This document shows positions 36,544 to 44,326 of a DNA stretch of 64,000 nt, in pieces. The stretch's first letter is position 1. Each line of letters opens with the position of its first letter. The position numbers and the translations under genes were made by a program. Source of the DNA: Helicobacter pylori (GTDB taxonomy: Bacteria > Campylobacterota > Campylobacteria > Campylobacterales > Helicobacteraceae); the NCBI RefSeq assembly GCF_016755635.1, contig NZ_CP051500.1:1426001-1490000 (forward strand). The letters run 5' to 3'. Under the pieces are notes generated by a model that saw only the letters and a program-made list of their open reading frames with translations, had not been told where the DNA came from and did not search any database.

Positions 36544-38337
36544 TTATTCCACGGTAACGCTTTTAGCTAAGTTTCTTGGGTGATCCACATCGTGATTTAA
36601 ACGCATAGCGATTTCTAAGGCTAAAAGTTGCATCGCTAAATTCATGCGGAAAAATTCTTCCATGTAGCTTTGGCTCTCTTCTAACTGGATAAAATCATCA
36701 GCGATCTCTAAAATTTCAGAGCTTAACACGCAAATCGTAGAATCCCTAGCGCTCAATTCTTCAATATTGCTTTTGGTTTTATCAAACAACAAATGTTTAG
36801 ACAATAAAGCAATGGTAAAAAGGTTGGAATCCACTAACGCAATAGGCCCATGCTTCATCTCCGCGCTCGCATACCCCTCAGCATGCAAGTAGCTGATTTC
36901 TTTAAGTTTTAACGCTCCTTCTAAAGCGAGCGGGTAAAACACATCGCGCCCGATATAAAAAAAGCCATGCCCATGCAAGTAGCGTTTGGATAAGCGCTTG
37001 ATCTTTTCATGCAATTTAGGCTCTACTTTCATCGCATTCACGCTATTTAGCATGTTTTTAGCCTGGATTCTTTCTTCTTCTTTAGAGATTGTCCCTAGCT
37101 GTTTGCCTATATACACGCTCAAAAGCCATAAGAGCATCACTTGCGAAGAAAACGCCTTAGTGGATGCCACGCTCCGCTCCACCCCCGCTCTAATCAAAAG
37201 CGTGTGATCGCTAATGCGGCTCATCATGCTAAAAGGAGCGTTACACAAGCTAATGGTTTTAAGCCCTTGGGCTTTGGCTAATTTTAAAGCTTCTAAAGTG
37301 TCAGCGGTTTCGCCGCTTTGAGAAATCGCTATAAAAAGCTCGTTAGGGTTGCTTTTAAAATGAGCGTAGCGGTATTCGCTCGCTAAAATGGCTCTCGCTC
37401 TTATTTTGGCTAATCTTTCAAACAAATACACGCTCGCCAAACTCGCATGGTAACTGCTCCCGCAAGAACACAGCGTGATCTCGCTCACATTCTCTAAAAA
37501 TTTAGGATCGATCTCGCAATACACATTCAAGGCTTCCAAGCGCCCCTCCAAACACTCTAACAAACTGCTATGCTGCTCATAAATCTCTTTTTCTAAATAA
37601 TTCCTAAAATCCCCTTTAGAATAATCTTTATCCTCAAAAGCGTAATCTTTCATGTTTTCAATATTTTTTAAATCTTTAAAATTTTCTAAAGAAATCTGCC
37701 CCACGCTATTTTCTTCTAAAATGACAAATTGATCCACTTTAGGGGCTAACACGCTCAAACTTGATGCAAAAAACACCCCTTCTTTGCCCTTACCCACGAT
37801 TAAAGGCGACGAAGATTTAGCGTAAAAGAGGCTCTCTTTAGCCCTTTTATGGAGCATTAAAACCGCATAACTCCCTTTTAAAAGGCTGATGCTTTTTTCA
37901 AAGGCTTTCAATAAATCGCTCTCGCTTTTAAGCGTTTCTTCTAATAAATGCGCAATGACTTCCGTGTCCGTTTGGCTTAAAAACGCATGCCCCTTTTCTT
38001 CTAGTTCCTTTTTCAAAACGGCGTAATTTTCAATGATGCCATTATGCACTAAGGCTAAATTTTCTGTAAAATGCGGGTGGGCATTGGTGCTGCTTGGCTT
38101 GCCATGCGTGGCCCATCTGGTGTGAGCGATACTCACGCCAAAATCCAAAAACTCTTTATTTTTAAGCTCTAGTGTAAGGTTTTCTAATTTCCCTTGAGTT
38201 TTAAACACTTCCAAACGATCAGCGCTCAATACGGCTAAACCAGCGCTGTCATAACCTCTGTATTCCAATTCCTTTAATCCCTCTAAAAGAACGGATTTTT
38301 TCTCGCTATCCCCTATATAACCTACAATCCCGCACAT
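36544..38337 (-). CDS. glmS: Glucosamine-fructose-6-phosphate aminotransferase GlmS
   Basis: GlmS makes glucosamine-6-phosphate for cell-wall and LPS synthesis. The 597-residue protein begins [10 protein letters not shown], with the catalytic Cys2 (after Met removal). Other glutaminase motifs include [11 protein letters not shown] near residues 72-82. Two SIS domains ([15 protein letters not shown] and [16 protein letters not shown]) form the isomerase half. The C-terminal AKSVTVE tail is typical. There is no ribozyme leader: the upstream gene abuts its start. Confidence 0.97.
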   Translation of the reverse strand: MCGIVGYIGDSEKKSVLLEGLKELEYRGYDSAGLAVLSADRLEVFKTQGKLENLTLELKNKEFLDFGVSIAHTRWATHGKPSSTNAHPHFTENLALVHNGIIENYAVLKKELEEKGHAFLSQTDTEVIAHLLEETLKSESDLLKAFEKSISLLKGSYAVLMLHKRAKESLFYAKSSSPLIVGKGKEGVFFASSLSVLAPKVDQFVILEENSVGQISLENFKDLKNIENMKDYAFEDKDYSKGDFRNYLEKEIYEQHSSLLECLEGRLEALNVYCEIDPKFLENVSEITLCSCGSSYHASLASVYLFERLAKIRARAILASEYRYAHFKSNPNELFIAISQSGETADTLEALKLAKAQGLKTISLCNAPFSMMSRISDHTLLIRAGVERSVASTKAFSSQVMLLWLLSVYIGKQLGTISKEEERIQAKNMLNSVNAMKVEPKLHEKIKRLSKRYLHGHGFFYIGRDVFYPLALEGALKLKEISYLHAEGYASAEMKHGPIALVDSNLFTIALLSKHLLFDKTKSNIEELSARDSTICVLSSEILEIADDFIQLEESQSYMEEFFRMNLAMQLLALEIAMRLNHDVDHPRNLAKSVTVE

Positions 38338-38577
38338 TTAAAACACCAATAACCCTTTTTTGATCTTATTTAAAGCGTTAATAAGCTCCTTTAAGCGCTC
38401 CACTTCTTCGCTTAATTGCGTAAAAAACGCTTCATTCACGCCCTTTGGCATGTCCATGCTCCCTCTTTTAATCTCAATAAAATCCCCCAAACTCAAATTC
38501 GCTAATTTTAAAAGCATTTCAATTTCATTTTGCGAATCTTCAATATCCGCTAAAATCTTGCGTATTTTTTCAAACAT
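38338..38577 (-). CDS. Small conserved Helicobacter protein (DUF2443-like)
   Basis: This 79-residue, mostly helical protein (HP1531 by synteny) has two predicted amphipathic helices separated by LSLGDFIEIKRGSMDMPKGV. I recall it as a DUF2443 family member of unknown function. It abuts the glmS start with no gap, so expression is probably coupled. Confidence 0.8.
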   Translation of the reverse strand: MFEKIRKILADIEDSQNEIEMLLKLANLSLGDFIEIKRGSMDMPKGVNEAFFTQLSEEVERLKELINALNKIKKGLLVF

Positions 38578-38621
38578 GTGATCGCCTTTAATTTAGAATG
38601 CTCCATGATACTCCATGATAG

Positions 38622-39164
38622 CTAAACTATCAAACTATCAATGATGTTTTCTAAGATCTGTTTGACTTTGGCGTGGTTTTCTTTAAATTCCTGATGCGCG
38701 TTAAGCCCCACATGGTTACTCACGCAAAAAATCCCTTTAGCCTTCAAAGAAAACGCCCTAGCCACGCTTAAGACGCTAAAAAACTCCATGTTTTCTAATA
38801 AAACGCCCTTTTGAGCCATTTTTTTAGCAAATATTTCGCTGGTGTGGATATAGTTACTGCTATTGATGCACACCCTTTTAAAAAGAGCTTCCTCTTTAGT
38901 TTCTATTTGAATGAAATTATCCAAAGGCGTGTAGCTGTTTAAATGGCTAAAACTCTCTTCAACTTGATAGCCGCAAACGCTTTCAAACACGCTTAAAAGC
39001 TCCATTTCTGGGCTATAACTCCCCGCGCTCCCTATAAAAATAAGGCTTTCTATACTGGGGTTTTTTAAACACATTCTCGTTAAATTAATCGCGCTCTCTA
39101 TCAAGCCCACACCAATAGGCACCGCTTTTTTTAAAGTCTCATTCCTTCCCGCGCAAAGCAGCAT
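38622..39164 (-). CDS. punB: Purine nucleoside phosphorylase-like protein PunB
   Basis: The 180-residue protein resembles the nucleoside phosphorylase/MTAN fold. FIGSAGSYSPEM (residues 43-54) is the phosphate/base site, MEFFSVLSVARAFSLKA (about 124-140) the ribose-binding Met-Glu segment, and VSNHVGLNAHQEF the base-Asp region. H. pylori relies on purine salvage. The protein is shorter than usual PNPs (about 230). It is transcribed away from dnaA across oriC1. HP1530 by synteny. Confidence 0.8.
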   Translation of the reverse strand: MLLCAGRNETLKKAVPIGVGLIESAINLTRMCLKNPSIESLIFIGSAGSYSPEMELLSVFESVCGYQVEESFSHLNSYTPLDNFIQIETKEEALFKRVCINSSNYIHTSEIFAKKMAQKGVLLENMEFFSVLSVARAFSLKAKGIFCVSNHVGLNAHQEFKENHAKVKQILENIIDSLIV

Positions 39165-39250
39165 GAAAATCCTTTTTTTGCATCCATTAGCTTATTATAA
39201 AGCAAGCATTATAGACAAACCCTTAAAAGAAACACCTTAATTTTAAGGCT

Positions 39251-39303
39251 TCATTCACATTTCATTCACATGTTATTCCTTTTTCATTCACAACTTATTC
39301 ACG
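39251..39303. other. oriC1: DnaA-box cluster upstream of dnaA
   Basis: Three TCATTCACA boxes lie at 39251-39259, 39262-39270 and 39284-39292, plus one TTATTCACG at 39295-39303, all on the plus strand. These fit the H. pylori DnaA box. The cluster forms the upstream half of the bipartite origin and sits directly before the dnaA promoter, so DnaA probably also controls its own gene. Confidence 0.85.
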
Positions 39304-39304
39304 C

Positions 39305-39310
39305 TATAAT
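39305..39310 (+). promoter_or_regulatory. -10 of dnaA, leaderless transcript predicted
   Basis: TATAAT ends only 6 bases before the dnaA ATG at 39317, so transcription should begin at or within a base or two of the start codon. A leaderless dnaA mRNA is, as I recall, reported for H. pylori. There is no Shine-Dalgarno sequence. Confidence 0.7.
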
Positions 39311-39316
39311 AACGCC

Positions 39317-40690
39317 ATGGATACCAACAACAATATTGAAAAAGAAATCTTGGCGCTAGTCAAACAAAATCCTAATGTTAGCCTCATAGAGTATGAAAAT
39401 TACTTTAGCCAACTCAAATACAACCCTAACGCGAGCAAGAGCGATATTGCCTTTTTTTATGCCCCCAACCAAGTCTTATGCACCACGATTACGGCTAAAT
39501 ACGGTGCGTTGCTTAAAGAAATTTTAAGCCAGAATAAAGTCGGCATGCATTTAGCCCATAGCGTGGATGTGCGTATTGAAGTGGCGCCTAAAATCCAGGT
39601 TAATGCCCAATCTAATATCAATTACAAAGCGGTGAAAACGAGCGTCAAAGACTCTTACACTTTTGAAAATTTTGTCGTAGGCTCATGCAACAACACCGTT
39701 TATGAAATCGCTAAAAAAGTCGCCCAAAGCGATACGCCCCCTTATAACCCGGTGCTTTTTTATGGCGGCACAGGGTTAGGCAAAACGCACATTTTAAACG
39801 CTATCGGTAACCATGCCCTAGAAAAGCATAAAAAAGTCGTGTTAGTCACTTCAGAAGATTTTTTAACAGACTTTTTAAAGCATTTAGACAACAAAACCAT
39901 GGATTCTTTTAAAGCAAAATACCGCCATTGCGACTTTTTCTTGTTAGATGACGCCCAATTTTTGCAAGGAAAACCCAAGCTAGAAGAAGAATTTTTCCAC
40001 ACCTTTAACGAATTGCACGCCAACAGCAAACAGATCGTGTTGATTTCAGACCGATCGCCTAAAAACATCGCCGGCTTAGAAGATCGCTTAAAATCGCGCT
40101 TTGAATGGGGGATAACCGCTAAAGTCATGCCCCCTGATTTAGAAACCAAACTTTCCATTGTCAAACAAAAATGCCAACTCAATCAAATCACTTTGCCTGA
40201 AGAAGTGATGGAATACATCGCCCAACACATCAGCGACAATATCCGCCAAATGGAAGGCGCGATCATTAAAATCAGCGTGAACGCGAACTTGATGAACGCT
40301 CCCATTGATTTGAACCTCGCTAAAACCGTTTTAGAAGATTTGCAAAAAGATCATGCTGAAGGCTCAAGCTTGGAAAATATCTTACTCGCTGTCGCGCAAA
40401 GCTTAAATCTCAAATCCAGCGAAATCAAAGTCTCTTCGCGCCAAAAAAACGTCGCTTTAGCGAGAAAATTAGTCGTGTATTTCGCCAGGCTTTATACCCC
40501 AAACCCCACGCTTTCGCTCGCTCAATTTTTGGATTTAAAGGATCATTCAAGCATTTCTAAAATGTATTCTAGCGTTAAAAAAATGCTTGAAGAAGAAAAA
40601 AGCCCTTTTATCTTAAGCCTTAGAGAAGAAATCAAAAACCGCCTGAACGAATTGAACGACAAAAAAACCGCTTTCAATTCAAGTGAATGA
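39317..40690 (+). CDS. dnaA: Chromosomal replication initiator DnaA
   Basis: DnaA is the AAA+ initiator that opens oriC. The 457-residue protein has domain I (residues 1-90), a short linker, an AAA+ domain with Walker A GGTGLGKTH (about 150-158) and Walker B FFLLDDAQF (about 209-217), and a C-terminal helix-turn-helix. Its signature is LKDHSSISKMYSSVKKM, a diverged form of the usual DHTTV. It is flanked on both sides by DnaA boxes; the last codons overlap an inverted box (GTGAATGA at 40683-40690). Confidence 0.98.
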   Translation: MDTNNNIEKEILALVKQNPNVSLIEYENYFSQLKYNPNASKSDIAFFYAPNQVLCTTITAKYGALLKEILSQNKVGMHLAHSVDVRIEVAPKIQVNAQSNINYKAVKTSVKDSYTFENFVVGSCNNTVYEIAKKVAQSDTPPYNPVLFYGGTGLGKTHILNAIGNHALEKHKKVVLVTSEDFLTDFLKHLDNKTMDSFKAKYRHCDFFLLDDAQFLQGKPKLEEEFFHTFNELHANSKQIVLISDRSPKNIAGLEDRLKSRFEWGITAKVMPPDLETKLSIVKQKCQLNQITLPEEVMEYIAQHISDNIRQMEGAIIKISVNANLMNAPIDLNLAKTVLEDLQKDHAEGSSLENILLAVAQSLNLKSSEIKVSSRQKNVALARKLVVYFARLYTPNPTLSLAQFLDLKDHSSISKMYSSVKKMLEEEKSPFILSLREEIKNRLNELNDKKTAFNSSE

Positions 40691-40870
40691 AAAAAGGCTT
40701 ATGAAAAAGCGTTCCATTCACTTTTTTTCAAATCCCACAACCCCCCTAAAAACGCGCGTCTCTAAAGCTTTTTATTGTTTCATTCCATCCATTCACGCCC
40801 CTACTACTGTTACTAATTATTATTAATTAAAGTGTTACCTATCTATAACTTATTGATAACTTTTACTAAA
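40683..40870. other. oriC2: DnaA boxes and DNA unwinding element
   Basis: Boxes lie at 40683-40690 (inverted, over the dnaA stop), 40714-40721 (CCATTCAC) and 40789-40797 (CCATTCACG). An AT-rich stretch at about 40801-40870 starts CTACTACTGTTACTAATTA and is made of triplets. On the other strand they read as TAG/TAA repeats, like the DnaA-trio element next to an unwinding site. This fits the second half of the known bipartite H. pylori origin. Confidence 0.8.
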
Positions 40871-40883
40871 CCTTTTTTTAAGC

Positions 40884-40889
40884 TATAAT
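40884..40889 (+). promoter_or_regulatory. -10 of comH
   Basis: TATAAT lies about 22 bases before the comH ATG, with AAGGAAC as the ribosome site. It is adjacent to the origin unwinding region. Confidence 0.55.
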
Positions 40890-40910
40890 CCAAAATAAAA
40901 AGGAACAAGC

Positions 40911-42350
40911 ATGAAAAAAACCCTTTGTCTGTCTTTCTTTCTGACTTTCTCTAACCCTCTTCAAGCCCTTGTGATCGAGCTTTTAGAAGAAATTAAAACT
41001 TCACCGCATAAAGGCACTTTTAAGGCTAAAGTCCTTGATTCTAAAGAACCAAGACAAGTTTTAGGCGTTTATAATATTTCCCCACACAAAAAACTCACGC
41101 TCACAATCACTCACATATCCACCGCAATCGTCTATCAACCCCTTGATGAAAAACTTTCTTTAGAAACGACTTTAAACCCTAACCGCCCTACTATCCCTAG
41201 AAACACCAAGATTGTTTTTTCTTCAAAAGAATTGAAAGAAGCGCACGCGCACCAAATGCCTTCTTTAAACGCGCCCATGCAAAAACCACAAAATAAACCC
41301 AGCTCATCGCAACAATCTCCTCAAAACTTTTCTTACCCAGAGTCCAAACTAGGCTCTAAAAACTCTAAAAACAGCCTTTTACAGCCTTTAATAACTCCTA
41401 GCAAAACAAACCCCACTAACGAAACTCAAACGCCAACAAACGACACCAAACCCCCTTTAAAGCATTCTTCAGAAGATCAAGAAAACAACCTCTTTATAAC
41501 GCCACCCACCGAAAAAACGCTCCCTAACGACACCTCTAACGCTGATATTGATGAAAACAATGAAAGCAACGAAAATAGGGACAATGTGGAAAAACAAGCC
41601 GTTAGAGATCCTAATATTAAAGAATTTGCGTGCGGGAAGTGGGTCTATGACGATGAAAACTTGCAAGCCTATCGCCCAAGCATTTTAAAACGCGTTGATG
41701 AAGACAAACAGACTGCGACAGATATTACCCCTTGCGATTACAGCACCGCTGAAAATAAAAGCGGTAAAATCATTACCCCCTATACTAAAATCTCCGTTCA
41801 TAAAACAGAGCCTTTAGAAGAGCCGCAAACTTTTGAAGCTAAAAACAATTTCGCCATTCTTCAAGCCAGAAGCTCTACAGAAAAATGCAAAAGGGCTAGA
41901 GCAAGAAAAGACGGCACGACTAGGCAATGCTATCTGATAGAAGAGCCTTTAAAACAAGCATGGGAAAGTGAGTATGAAATCACCACGCAATTAGTGAAAG
42001 CCGTATATGAACGCCCCAAACAAGACGATCAAATAGAGCCGACTTTTTATGAAACCAGCGAATTGGCTTATTCTTCCACACGAAAAAGCGAAATAACGCG
42101 CAACGAATTGAATTTGAATGAAAAATTCATGGAATTTGTGGAAGTGTATGAGGGGCATTATTTAAACGATATAATCAAAGAAAGCAGTGAATACAAAGAA
42201 TGGGTTAAAAACCATGTGCGCTTTAAAGAAGGGGTGTGCATGGCTTTAGAAATAGAAGAGCAGCCACGAGCTAAAAGCACGCCTTTAAGTATTGAAAACT
42301 CTCGTGTGGTGTGTGTCAAAAAGGGGAATTATTTATTCAACGAAGTTTAA
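40911..42350 (+). CDS. comH: Competence protein ComH
   Basis: ComH is an H. pylori-specific periplasmic DNA-binding protein needed for DNA uptake, working with the ComB channel and ComEC. The 479-residue protein has a signal peptide (TLCLSFFLTFSNPLQA) and an N-terminal globular part. A long low-complexity linker rich in Pro, Asn, Thr and Lys covers about 120-235. A C-terminal domain has four to five cysteines (for example ITPCDYS and KCKRARARK). HP1527 by synteny. Confidence 0.88.
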   Translation: MKKTLCLSFFLTFSNPLQALVIELLEEIKTSPHKGTFKAKVLDSKEPRQVLGVYNISPHKKLTLTITHISTAIVYQPLDEKLSLETTLNPNRPTIPRNTKIVFSSKELKEAHAHQMPSLNAPMQKPQNKPSSSQQSPQNFSYPESKLGSKNSKNSLLQPLITPSKTNPTNETQTPTNDTKPPLKHSSEDQENNLFITPPTEKTLPNDTSNADIDENNESNENRDNVEKQAVRDPNIKEFACGKWVYDDENLQAYRPSILKRVDEDKQTATDITPCDYSTAENKSGKIITPYTKISVHKTEPLEEPQTFEAKNNFAILQARSSTEKCKRARARKDGTTRQCYLIEEPLKQAWESEYEITTQLVKAVYERPKQDDQIEPTFYETSELAYSSTRKSEITRNELNLNEKFMEFVEVYEGHYLNDIIKESSEYKEWVKNHVRFKEGVCMALEIEEQPRAKSTPLSIENSRVVCVKKGNYLFNEV

Positions 42351-42352
42351 AA

Positions 42353-42428
42353 TGGTGGCTTGAGGCGGAATCGAACCACCGACACGAAGATTTTCAGTCT
42401 TCTGCTCTACCGACTGAGCTATCAAGCC
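42353..42428 (-). tRNA. tRNA-Phe (GAA)
   Basis: The minus strand folds into a 76-base cloverleaf. It has a 7-bp acceptor (GGCTTGA/TCAAGCC), discriminator A and encoded CCA. The D arm is AGCTCAGTCGGTAGAGC, the anticodon loop CTGAAAA carries GAA, and the T arm has GTTCGATTC. It lies in the comH-exoA gap. Confidence 0.97.
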
Positions 42429-42497
42429 AAGCAAAAGACAATTATTACATAAAAAAGGTAAAATAAAGCTTAATTTTTAAAAAAATGACTAAAAAGA

Positions 42498-42503
42498 TAT
42501 AAT
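42498..42503 (+). promoter_or_regulatory. -10 of exoA
   Basis: TATAAT about 27 bases before the exoA ATG, with AAGGAT as ribosome site. Confidence 0.5.
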
Positions 42504-42529
42504 TCACTCAAAATCAAACAAGGATTAAA

Positions 42530-43282
42530 ATGAAATTGATTTCATGGAATGTGAACGGGTTAAGGGCTTGCATGACTAAGGGCTTTATGGATTTTTTCAA
42601 TAGCGTTGATGCGGATGTTTTTTGCATTCAAGAATCTAAAATGCAGCAAGAACAAAACACCTTTGAATTTAAAGGGTATTTTGATTTTTGGAATTGCGCG
42701 ATTAAAAAGGGCTATTCTGGGGTGGTAACTTTCACTAAAAAAGAGCCTTTAAGCGTGAGCTATGGTATTAATATGGAAGAGCATGACAAAGAAGGGCGCG
42801 TAATAACTTGCGAATTTGAGTCGTTTTACTTGGTGAATGTTTATACCCCTAATTCCCAACAAGCCCTATCTAGGCTTAGTTATCGCATGAGTTGGGAAGT
42901 GGAATTCAAGAAATTTTTAAAAGCTTTAGAGTTAAAAAAACCGGTCATTGTGTGCGGGGATTTGAATGTGGCCCACAATGAAATTGATTTAGAAAACCCC
43001 AAAACCAACCGAAAAAACGCCGGCTTTAGCGATGAAGAGAGAGGGAAATTCAACGAGCTTTTGAACGCTGGTTTTATTGACACTTTCCGTTATTTTTACC
43101 CCAACAAAGAAAAGGCTTACACCTGGTGGAGTTATATGCAACAAGCAAGGGATAAAGACATTGGTTGGCGCATTGATTATTTTTTATGCTCTAACCCTTT
43201 AAAAACGCGCTTAAAAGACGCTTTAATCTATAAAGATATTTTAGGGAGCGATCATTGCCCGGTGGGGTTGGAATTAGTTTAA
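42530..43282 (+). CDS. xth: Exodeoxyribonuclease III / AP endonuclease
   Basis: This enzyme cleaves abasic sites in base-excision repair. The 250-residue protein begins MKLISWNVNGLRA. It has the metal site QESKMQQ, the GDLNVAHNEIDLENPKTN segment (about residues 144-161), and the catalytic GSDHCPVGLEL end. Its stop overlaps by 4 bases the convergent gene on the other strand. HP1526 by synteny. Confidence 0.96.
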   Translation: MKLISWNVNGLRACMTKGFMDFFNSVDADVFCIQESKMQQEQNTFEFKGYFDFWNCAIKKGYSGVVTFTKKEPLSVSYGINMEEHDKEGRVITCEFESFYLVNVYTPNSQQALSRLSYRMSWEVEFKKFLKALELKKPVIVCGDLNVAHNEIDLENPKTNRKNAGFSDEERGKFNELLNAGFIDTFRYFYPNKEKAYTWWSYMQQARDKDIGWRIDYFLCSNPLKTRLKDALIYKDILGSDHCPVGLELV

Positions 43283-43914
43283 AGGTAGAAAGTGTGCGAA
43301 ATAAAGACAGAAAAAAGCCTTACAAAGGCTGAGTCGTATTCAAAAGCAAAGGGCCATTTGATCCCCACTTCAATACTAGCGTCATGGTGGAATAGCACTG
43401 TTTGGAATTTAAACCCCACTAAACCTAGCATCCTGAAATTGGAAGTTTTGAGCGAAAACCCTTGAATGCTGCGCCAGTCGTCAATGATGAAATTCGCGCT
43501 GTGTTTGGAAATCGTCCATGTGTTTTCGGCAACTTGCATGCCATAAAAAAGAGAAAAAACATACAAGGGGTTTTTATTGTATTCCACGATCAAATCCCCC
43601 CCAAAGCCGTAAGTGAACATGTTCGCTTGAGCGCCCGTTCTTTTATTGAGGATGACATTCCCGTAATCCATAAAAAAGTAATAGCGCGAATAAAACCAGT
43701 AATGAGTGGGGTTAATCTCCCAGCCTAAAGAAAAGCTCGCCCCTTCAATCGTGCGTTTGAGATCGTTGTATTTTTTCATGATCATTTTCCCTACCTGATA
43801 TTGAGAAGCCACATAAAAACGGCTTTTGGCTTGCATAATGGTAGGGTTTAAAAAATAAACGCTTAAAAATAAGGGGGTTACTTTTTTAAATAAATCCTTT
43901 GAAAAAAATTTCAC
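43279..43914 (-). CDS. Putative outer-membrane beta-barrel protein
   Basis: The 211-residue protein has a basic N-terminus and signal-like hydrophobic stretch (TPLFLSVYFLNPTIMQA). Alternating aromatic strands (FYVASQYQVGKM, SFSLGWEINPTHYWFYSRYYF) follow, and the end is RLFSVFISHTFYL. The strand pattern and aromatic-rich ends suggest a Hor/Hof-type porin, with terminal Leu instead of Phe. I cannot name the member. It follows a lipoprotein gene 4 bases upstream, so they are likely co-transcribed. Confidence 0.65.
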   Translation of the reverse strand: MKFFSKDLFKKVTPLFLSVYFLNPTIMQAKSRFYVASQYQVGKMIMKKYNDLKRTIEGASFSLGWEINPTHYWFYSRYYFFMDYGNVILNKRTGAQANMFTYGFGGDLIVEYNKNPLYVFSLFYGMQVAENTWTISKHSANFIIDDWRSIQGFSLKTSNFRMLGLVGFKFQTVLFHHDASIEVGIKWPFAFEYDSAFVRLFSVFISHTFYL

Positions 43915-43917
43915 ACT

Positions 43918-44268
43918 TTAATACTTCCTGTTGAGTGGGGAGTTGAGATTGTCTTGGTGGTTAGTGGCTCGTTGCAAAACATTGTTCGTTCTTTTTTGCG
44001 AAGGATCAGTGTTTTCTTCATTATTGATTTCATCAATTTTATTTTCGTTATTGATCAAATCATTCACTTCTTTGGTGGCTTTTTCATCTTCTTCTTCATG
44101 TTCAATCTTTTTTATATCCTTATTCGCTTGATTGATTGGATTGTTTTGAGTGGTTTTAGTGTTGTTTTGGTGCGATTGGGACGATTTTTTAGGCTCGTCC
44201 TTGCATGCACTAAACAAGCTTAAAACAAAAGAGATAGCGATAAAATGAGTGATTTTAGATTTCATCAA
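43918..44268 (-). CDS. Small lipoprotein, low complexity
   Basis: The 116-residue protein has a lipobox (ISFVLSLFSAC) and a mature part rich in Asn, Lys, Glu and Asp with short repeats (INNENKIDEINNEEN). Such acidic-basic, Asn-rich sequence suggests an unstructured periplasmic tail. I recognise no family. It is the first gene of a pair with the barrel-like protein. Confidence 0.65.
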   Translation of the reverse strand: MMKSKITHFIAISFVLSLFSACKDEPKKSSQSHQNNTKTTQNNPINQANKDIKKIEHEEEDEKATKEVNDLINNENKIDEINNEENTDPSQKRTNNVLQRATNHQDNLNSPLNRKY

Positions 44269-44289
44269 TTAAATTTCCTTAAGTCAATG

Positions 44290-44295
44290 TATAAT
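44290..44295 (+). promoter_or_regulatory. -10 of recG
   Basis: TATAAT about 31 bases before the chosen TTG start, with TAAGGA as ribosome site. Confidence 0.45.
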
Positions 44296-44326
44296 TTGAT
44301 TATTTTATCATAAAAACGATTAAGGA

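Noticed and set aside
42353-42428. tRNA as an integration (att) site
   Set aside because: No duplicated tRNA 3' end or integrase is seen; neighbours are core genes.
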